DNA of 8,883 bases from Thermoleophilia bacterium (lineage in GTDB: Bacteria > Actinomycetota > Thermoleophilia > RBG-16-64-13): NCBI GenBank assembly GCA_016929985.1, contig JAFGIH010000835.1, forward strand, positions 1 to 8,883. Reading direction: 5' to 3'. Of this stretch, positions 5,200 through 8,883 are shown piece by piece. Below the pieces are notes generated by a model. It was not told the origin of the DNA. It worked only from the letters and a program-made list of their open reading frames with translations, and ran no database searches. Numbering within the stretch: position 1 is the first letter of the stretch; each line of letters opens with the position of its first letter. The position numbers were made by a program, and so were the translations under genes.

Positions 5200-6703
5200 A
5201 GTATCCGGCGGCCGCAGCCGCTAGGTCGTCTTCCTCCGCCAGCAGTACCCGGTTGCCGTCCGCGTCCACTTCCTGGACCCACTCGATCAGGTATCCCAGG
5301 TCGCTGGCCATCTTCCGCAGCTCTCGGAGCTCGGCGGAGGTCCGCTTGCCGACCGGCATCGCCTGGCCGTTTTCATCAGTCGGCTGCGGCATCTCGGGCG
5401 GGTTCTCCGCCGGCTGCCTGCCCCAGGCATCCAGGACTGGGTCGGTGACTTCTCCGGTCTCGGGATCCAACCCGGCCTCCGGCAGCCCGGCCCATTCTCG
5501 GACCTCGTTGTTGGTGGCCGAGGCGGCGTAGTAGCTGTGGGTGCGGGCGATCTGTTCCTCGTCGGTGAGGTCCATCTCCACGAACTGGAACGCGACCGGC
5601 AGGCCGGTCCCGAACTCGTCCTCGAGCAGCCACTGGATGCGCTTCTCCCACCGGTTCTGGTCCGGCTTGATGACCTGCTCTTTGAAGGTCTTGTCTTGGT
5701 CCTTGGAGTTGGCCAGGTTGGCGTTCTCCACGATCGTGACCTTCGACGGGCTCACCCGGTGAGCCATGATGGTGACGTCGCGGGCCCACTTGCGGTAGGC
5801 CATGAAGTCGGCGTCGGTGTGGGTGTCGACCGTGAGCTTCTCGATCTTGATCTCGACGCCCTGGCCCGGCTCCGTCTCCAGCAGCAGCGTCTTGTGCGAC
5901 TCGCCCCGGATCCCCTCGGCCAAGTACTTGAGCACGTACTGTTTGGTGTCGGGGTCCAGGCGGCCGTTGTTCACGCAGATGGCGATCCTGGGGACGGCGT
6001 TGTTCTTGAAGAACTGGAGCTGGTAGGCCTGGGCCGCCTCATCTCCGGCGATGTCTCCCAGGGCCGGGGTGTGGTCCGGCATGGGGTAGAACGGGCTGTC
6101 GGGCGCCGTCTCCCCGATGACCAGGATCTCGTTCCGGCCTCGGAAGCGGTCCGGCGCATCGGTATCCTCGAGCTTCTTCCCGTACTGGCGGAAGTAGCGG
6201 TACTCCCCGTCCACCTTCTGGACCCAGCCGTCCCGCGCTTTGCGCCGGCGCAGGGTGTAGGCATGGACGTGGTAGAGGCCGTCGATCATGCCCTTCTTGT
6301 TGCGCGATATCTCGATGGCCCCGAACCCGACCGCCTCTTCGTCCTTGCGGGCCGCGGTCAGGAGCTCCTCGAAGGTCTTATCATCGCGGCGGGCGCACAG
6401 ATCGAACCAGTCGGTGATGAGGGCCCCGTATTCCTTGGCCTCGTCTTCGTCGGCGTCGTCTTTGTGGTCGAGCGTGTATCCGAGCCCCACGCAGTTGACC
6501 GTCTTGGCGTCCACGCAGGCCTTGTGCGGGGTGCTGCGCGAGTACAGGCCGGCCAGGGTCCTGAGATCCACGATGGGGGGCACGCACTCGTGTTCGTCGT
6601 AGTTCCAGTCCCCCAGGTTGATCTGCTGGCTCTCGCCCGTGGGGTTCTTGGGCGCCTCCAGGATCGAGGCGGTGACGGCGGCGCTCTTCTTCTCATCAGG
6701 CAT
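5198..6703 (-). CDS. Phage portal protein (PBSX/HK97-type family)
   Basis: The 501-residue product is the portal, the dodecameric ring at one capsid vertex through which DNA enters and leaves and on which the tail is built. The clearest family signal is residues 203-240: SPFYPMPDHTPALGDIAGDE followed by an AAQAYQLQFFKNNAVPRI block. This is the 'small-residue loop, then FFxNxAxP' pattern of PBSX-type portals (PF04860-like). A stem/clip-like helical part follows (about 295-365, with NLANSKDQDKTFKEQVIKP). The C-terminal 70 residues are acidic and Pro/Ala rich, ending EEDDLAAAAAGY. Length is within the normal range of about 400-550. The ATG at 6703 lies 6 nt after the terL stop, with GGGGTG about 7 nt upstream. 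The TAG stop overlaps the Shine-Dalgarno sequence of the next gene. There is no sign of truncation. Confidence 0.88.
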   Translation of the reverse strand: MPDEKKSAAVTASILEAPKNPTGESQQINLGDWNYDEHECVPPIVDLRTLAGLYSRSTPHKACVDAKTVNCVGLGYTLDHKDDADEDEAKEYGALITDWFDLCARRDDKTFEELLTAARKDEEAVGFGAIEISRNKKGMIDGLYHVHAYTLRRRKARDGWVQKVDGEYRYFRQYGKKLEDTDAPDRFRGRNEILVIGETAPDSPFYPMPDHTPALGDIAGDEAAQAYQLQFFKNNAVPRIAICVNNGRLDPDTKQYVLKYLAEGIRGESHKTLLLETEPGQGVEIKIEKLTVDTHTDADFMAYRKWARDVTIMAHRVSPSKVTIVENANLANSKDQDKTFKEQVIKPDQNRWEKRIQWLLEDEFGTGLPVAFQFVEMDLTDEEQIARTHSYYAASATNNEVREWAGLPEAGLDPETGEVTDPVLDAWGRQPAENPPEMPQPTDENGQAMPVGKRTSAELRELRKMASDLGYLIEWVQEVDADGNRVLLAEEDDLAAAAAGY

Positions 6704-6709
6704 GCTGCA

Positions 6710-8413
6710 TCACCCCAGTACTGTCGCGGTGGCCATGAAGGCTCCACGCCGGGTCAGCGCGATCTCCGCGTAGGAGTCGGCGTGCGCGAAGTGGTCCGGC
6801 CCTCGTTTGATCCAGGCCGCGCGCTTGGCGCCCGTAGCGGCGTCTTCCTCCACCGTGCGCAGGATGTTGGTCATCTGCTTCACGTAGGTGGTCACCTGCC
6901 CTTCGATGCGCGGGATGCGGCGCTTGCCCTGCTTGTGCAGGTCACGCCAGCGATCGAACGCTTCTGTGCGGTTGACGTTGACGGTCGGGCTGCTCTCCTG
7001 GTCGAATCCCCAGGCGATGCCGCCCTTCTGGTTGCCGTAGTAGCTGAGCCACACCCGGCCCCGGAATCGCCGGGCGAACGCTCGGGCCGCGTGGGTGTTC
7101 GGTAGCGCGTCGATCACACAGGCCCGCACGTCGAAGGCGTCCATCAGGTGGTCCAGGTGGCTGAACGTCTCGTCTGTCATGGGCTCGTGGTGGCAGAGAA
7201 CCGTGAGGGCGTACCCGTTGTCGGCTGGCTCTTTGATCACCACGTGCAGGCCGTTCCCCTGGTCCACGCCCATCACGCACTCCCGGCCGCTCGCCATGAC
7301 CGGGTAGTTCCCCACCAGAGCCTGGAGGTCTTGCTCGGTCAGGCCTCCCTCGGCGGCCATGTAGGGCAACCCCAGTTCCGAGTTGAAGAACTCGCCGGGG
7401 AATTCGGTCCCTCGCCAGTCGGCCAAGAGGGCGGCCGGCTTGGTCTGGGCCCCGATCTCGCGGTCGCGTTGCGAGAGCACCGTGGAGACGAACTTGCTTA
7501 CGTGATATCCGCGGCGTTGCCGGTCCGGGTGTTTGGCCACCCACATGCCCCGGGTCGGATCCAGGGGGTGTCCGCAGTCACGGCACACTAGGCGCTCGCG
7601 CCCGGGTTCGCCCTGGACGAACACGATCTCGGTCCGGGGGTCCTGGGGGCTGCCGTGCGCCTCGAGGAATTCGTCTTCCAGGCAGTGCCAGCTCGAGCAG
7701 CCGTCGCACCGCAGGAGCCAGTGGCGCTGGTCGGTGTCATCGAAGGCGGCGTCGATCCCGTACCCGGGGAGCGATGGCGTCGAGACCGCCAGTTCCCATC
7801 CGTACTCGGAGTGGCCCAGGCGCTTGCGGGCCAGCTCCACGTTGGCCGGCACCATCTCGTCAAGCTCGTCGAAGACCAGGAAGTCGCCCGGTACGGACTT
7901 CATCCGGGTGCGCGATCTCGTGCCGCGGAAGTAGATGGATCCCTTCCCGATCTGCTTGAGCCCTGCCGTGTCGGTATCCCGCACGAGCCCGCGGAGATAG
8001 TCGCTCTGGGCCACCGCCGGGGCGAACCGGTCCCGGGAGAACTCCCCCACGTCGTTGTCGGTGGGGAAGAAGTAGATCACCGTGCAGCCGCTTCCGTTGG
8101 CCTTCCGCATCTTCACGGCGAAGTGGAGCGCCCTGCTTATCGCGTACTCGCTCGCCCCCATCTGGGCGGCCTTCCGGATGACCACGAAGGTCGACTCGTC
8201 TCGGTAGATGCCCCGCAGGTAGTCATGGCCCTGGAAGCTGAACGCCGCCCCGTTGATCAGGCGCCACGCCAGGGCCCAGTCAAGCAGGCTCGGCGAAGCC
8301 TTCCGGTAGGCGGTCAGCAGGCTGCAGAGTCGCCTGTAGTCCTCCGGCGAACAGGTCGATGCCGAGTCGTTCAATCTCGGCTCGGAGCGTCGGGAGGGGG
8401 GTTTCGTCTTCAT
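6710..8413 (-). CDS. terL: Terminase large subunit, lambda gpA-like ATPase-nuclease
   Basis: The 567-residue product is the packaging motor: an N-terminal ATPase translocates DNA into the prohead and a C-terminal RNase H-fold nuclease cuts it. Visible motifs fit the gpA-like class. A deviant Walker A (RKAAQMGASE, residues 80-89) has its lysine at the N-terminal side. Walker B is FLVFDELDE (178-186). A zinc-ribbon-like cysteine pair-of-pairs lies at C236/C239 and C277/C280. Acidic nuclease positions include D384 (GVDQG), D435 (VIDA) and D546 (HAHADSY-type ending HFAHADSYAE). Length is slightly short of lambda gpA but complete, with no missing motif. The ATG at 8413 has a GGAGG 11 nt upstream and makes a 134-nt overlap with terS. 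Family-typical sequence (KASPSLLDWALAW, HDYLRGIY) begins at about residue 38, so the first 35 residues are less certain. The portal gene follows 6 nt after the stop. Confidence 0.93.
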   Translation of the reverse strand: MKTKPPSRRSEPRLNDSASTCSPEDYRRLCSLLTAYRKASPSLLDWALAWRLINGAAFSFQGHDYLRGIYRDESTFVVIRKAAQMGASEYAISRALHFAVKMRKANGSGCTVIYFFPTDNDVGEFSRDRFAPAVAQSDYLRGLVRDTDTAGLKQIGKGSIYFRGTRSRTRMKSVPGDFLVFDELDEMVPANVELARKRLGHSEYGWELAVSTPSLPGYGIDAAFDDTDQRHWLLRCDGCSSWHCLEDEFLEAHGSPQDPRTEIVFVQGEPGRERLVCRDCGHPLDPTRGMWVAKHPDRQRRGYHVSKFVSTVLSQRDREIGAQTKPAALLADWRGTEFPGEFFNSELGLPYMAAEGGLTEQDLQALVGNYPVMASGRECVMGVDQGNGLHVVIKEPADNGYALTVLCHHEPMTDETFSHLDHLMDAFDVRACVIDALPNTHAARAFARRFRGRVWLSYYGNQKGGIAWGFDQESSPTVNVNRTEAFDRWRDLHKQGKRRIPRIEGQVTTYVKQMTNILRTVEEDAATGAKRAAWIKRGPDHFAHADSYAEIALTRRGAFMATATVLG

Positions 8414-8795
8414 GCTGTATGGGTCCTCCGTCAGGCCCGGAGTGCTCCACCCGCGTCGGCGCGGCCAACCCCAGGAGGTCCGTGACCTTGTTCACGATCT
8501 GGGCGCACGTCTTGTAATCGTTGATGGCGAAGGAGCGCCGGTAGAGGACGTCGTAGCGCATCAGCGCCTTCCCTATCTCGAGCTCGCGCAGCGGCTTGGC
8601 CGCCCTGGCGATCTCCTCCCGAGCCCGCTCTATGAGCCGCCGACGTTGTCGGTCCCCCAGGTCCCAGTCGGGATGTTTCTCACGGATGTAGCGGTGGAGC
8701 TCGCGCATGCTCAGCCCGGCCAGAATGAGGTCGACCACCTCGCCTACGCGGCGGTCCATCTCTATGGGGTCAGTCTTCGGGCTCTTCGCGGCCAC
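8280..8795 (-). CDS. Terminase small subunit (TerS-like DNA-recognition protein)
   Basis: The 171-residue product is probably the terminase small subunit, which binds the packaging site on concatemeric phage DNA and loads the large subunit. Residues about 14-62 are helical and resemble a helix-turn-helix region (VGEVVDLILAGLSMRELHRY). A second helical segment at about 70-105 contains RYDVLYRRSFAINDYKT and LLGLAAP, a pattern I associate with TerS-like proteins encoded next to gpA-type terminases. The C-terminus is Pro/Gly/acidic and probably flexible. The start is GTG at 8795: an in-frame TGA three codons upstream excludes a longer form, and GAGGTGA sits 6 nt before the GTG. The last 134 nt overlap the start of terL. 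Family assignment rests on the fold pattern and on position directly before terL; the DNA site it binds is not visible. Confidence 0.75.
   Translation of the reverse strand: MAAKSPKTDPIEMDRRVGEVVDLILAGLSMRELHRYIREKHPDWDLGDRQRRRLIERAREEIARAAKPLRELEIGKALMRYDVLYRRSFAINDYKTCAQIVNKVTDLLGLAAPTRVEHSGPDGGPIQHEDETPLPTLRAEIERLGIDLFAGGLQATLQPADRLPEGFAEPA
8425..8429 (-). promoter_or_regulatory. Ribosome binding site of terL
   Basis: GGAGG on the minus strand, 11 nt before the ATG at 8413. The spacing is somewhat long, but it supports a terL start inside the terS frame rather than after the terS stop. Confidence 0.5.
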
Positions 8796-8883
8796 GCTCG
8801 ATCACCTCGTCAAGCCATCCCTGGTGGAACCGGTAGACGGCCTCGCTGTTCAGGATGATGTTCTGTTCGATCCGGGGGTTGGC
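8770..8883 (-). CDS. C-terminal end of an unidentified gene upstream of terS (partial)
   Basis: An open frame enters from the right edge and ends at a TGA at 8772-8770, giving the last 37 residues of a protein (it starts ANPRIEQNIILNSEAVYRF and ends REEPED). Coding is supported by third-position GC: 31 of the 37 sense codons end in G or C. Its end overlaps the start of the terS frame by 26 nt, and the terS ribosome binding site lies inside it, a normal arrangement in compact phage operons. The fragment is hydrophilic, probably helical, with an acidic tail. It is too short to name, and its start and any domains lie outside the window. By position it would be the gene before the packaging genes, but that does not define a function. 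Confidence 0.55.
   Translation of the reverse strand, partial: ANPRIEQNIILNSEAVYRFHQGWLDEVIERGREEPED
8802..8808 (-). promoter_or_regulatory. Ribosome binding site of terS
   Basis: GAGGTGA on the minus strand, 6 nt before the GTG at 8795. It decides in favour of the GTG start, since the next in-frame ATG is at codon 13. It lies inside the coding end of the preceding gene, implying translational coupling. Confidence 0.7.

Noticed and set aside
5537..7105. 522-codon plus-strand open frame
   Set aside because: It is antisense to most of the portal gene and the end of terL, both firmly identified. Long antisense frames are expected in GC-rich coding DNA, and the translation shows no recognisable motif.
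8412..8858. 148-codon plus-strand open frame
   Set aside because: Antisense to terS and the upstream gene fragment, both of which fit the operon and have matching start signals.
1..8883. tRNA, rRNA, CRISPR array, insertion sequence, attachment site, promoter or terminator
   Set aside because: Coding sequence fills the window with no gap above a few bases. I saw no direct-repeat array, terminal inverted repeats, cloverleaf-like sequence or hairpin followed by a T run on the minus strand.

Overview
The window is a block of tailed-phage (Caudoviricetes) or prophage head-morphogenesis genes. It is fully coding, GC-rich, and every supported gene is on the minus strand. It therefore reads from right to left: the tail end of an unidentified gene (8883-8770), a terminase small subunit (8795-8280), a terminase large subunit (8413-6710), a portal protein (6703-5198), a small unrecognised protein (5188-4682), and a giant open frame from 4685 that runs off the left edge with no stop. 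The order terS-terL-portal-MuF is the standard packaging and head-assembly order. The host cannot be named. High GC and strong GC at third codon positions suggest a high-GC bacterium, and clear Shine-Dalgarno sequences suggest a bacterial rather than archaeal host. Free phage and prophage cannot be told apart, because no integrase or host gene is present.

The genes are packed so that each start lies on or next to the previous stop (26-nt overlap, 134-nt overlap, 6-nt gap, a Shine-Dalgarno sequence on a stop codon, a GTGA overlap). There is no intergenic space for a promoter or terminator, so the block is probably one translationally coupled transcript read from beyond the right edge. The products would act in order. 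TerS and TerL recognise and cut concatemeric DNA and drive it through the portal. The MuF-type protein is a minor capsid component at the portal, of the class thought to enter the cell with the DNA.

The most interesting object is the giant frame. I translated it base by base from 4685 to the edge: 1561 sense codons with no stop or frameshift. It begins with a helical region, then two GNAT-like acetyltransferase folds, then a textbook Mu gpF/SPP1 gp7-type (MuF) domain. Three further modules follow: an unassigned one, an ADP-ribosyltransferase with an intact R-S-E signature, and a ParB/sulfiredoxin-like domain with a GRHR motif. A near-identical peptide, K[DN]KGWAPGPNAGWKR, stands before each of these three modules, and the first five residues of a fourth copy lie at the window edge. 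The copies differ at DNA level almost only at synonymous positions. This is a bead-on-string 'polyvalent' virion protein, probably an effector delivered with the genome, and at least one more module is expected beyond the left edge.

Long plus-strand frames (up to 522 codons) are antisense shadows of the GC-rich genes. I saw no tRNA, rRNA, CRISPR array, insertion sequence or attachment site.
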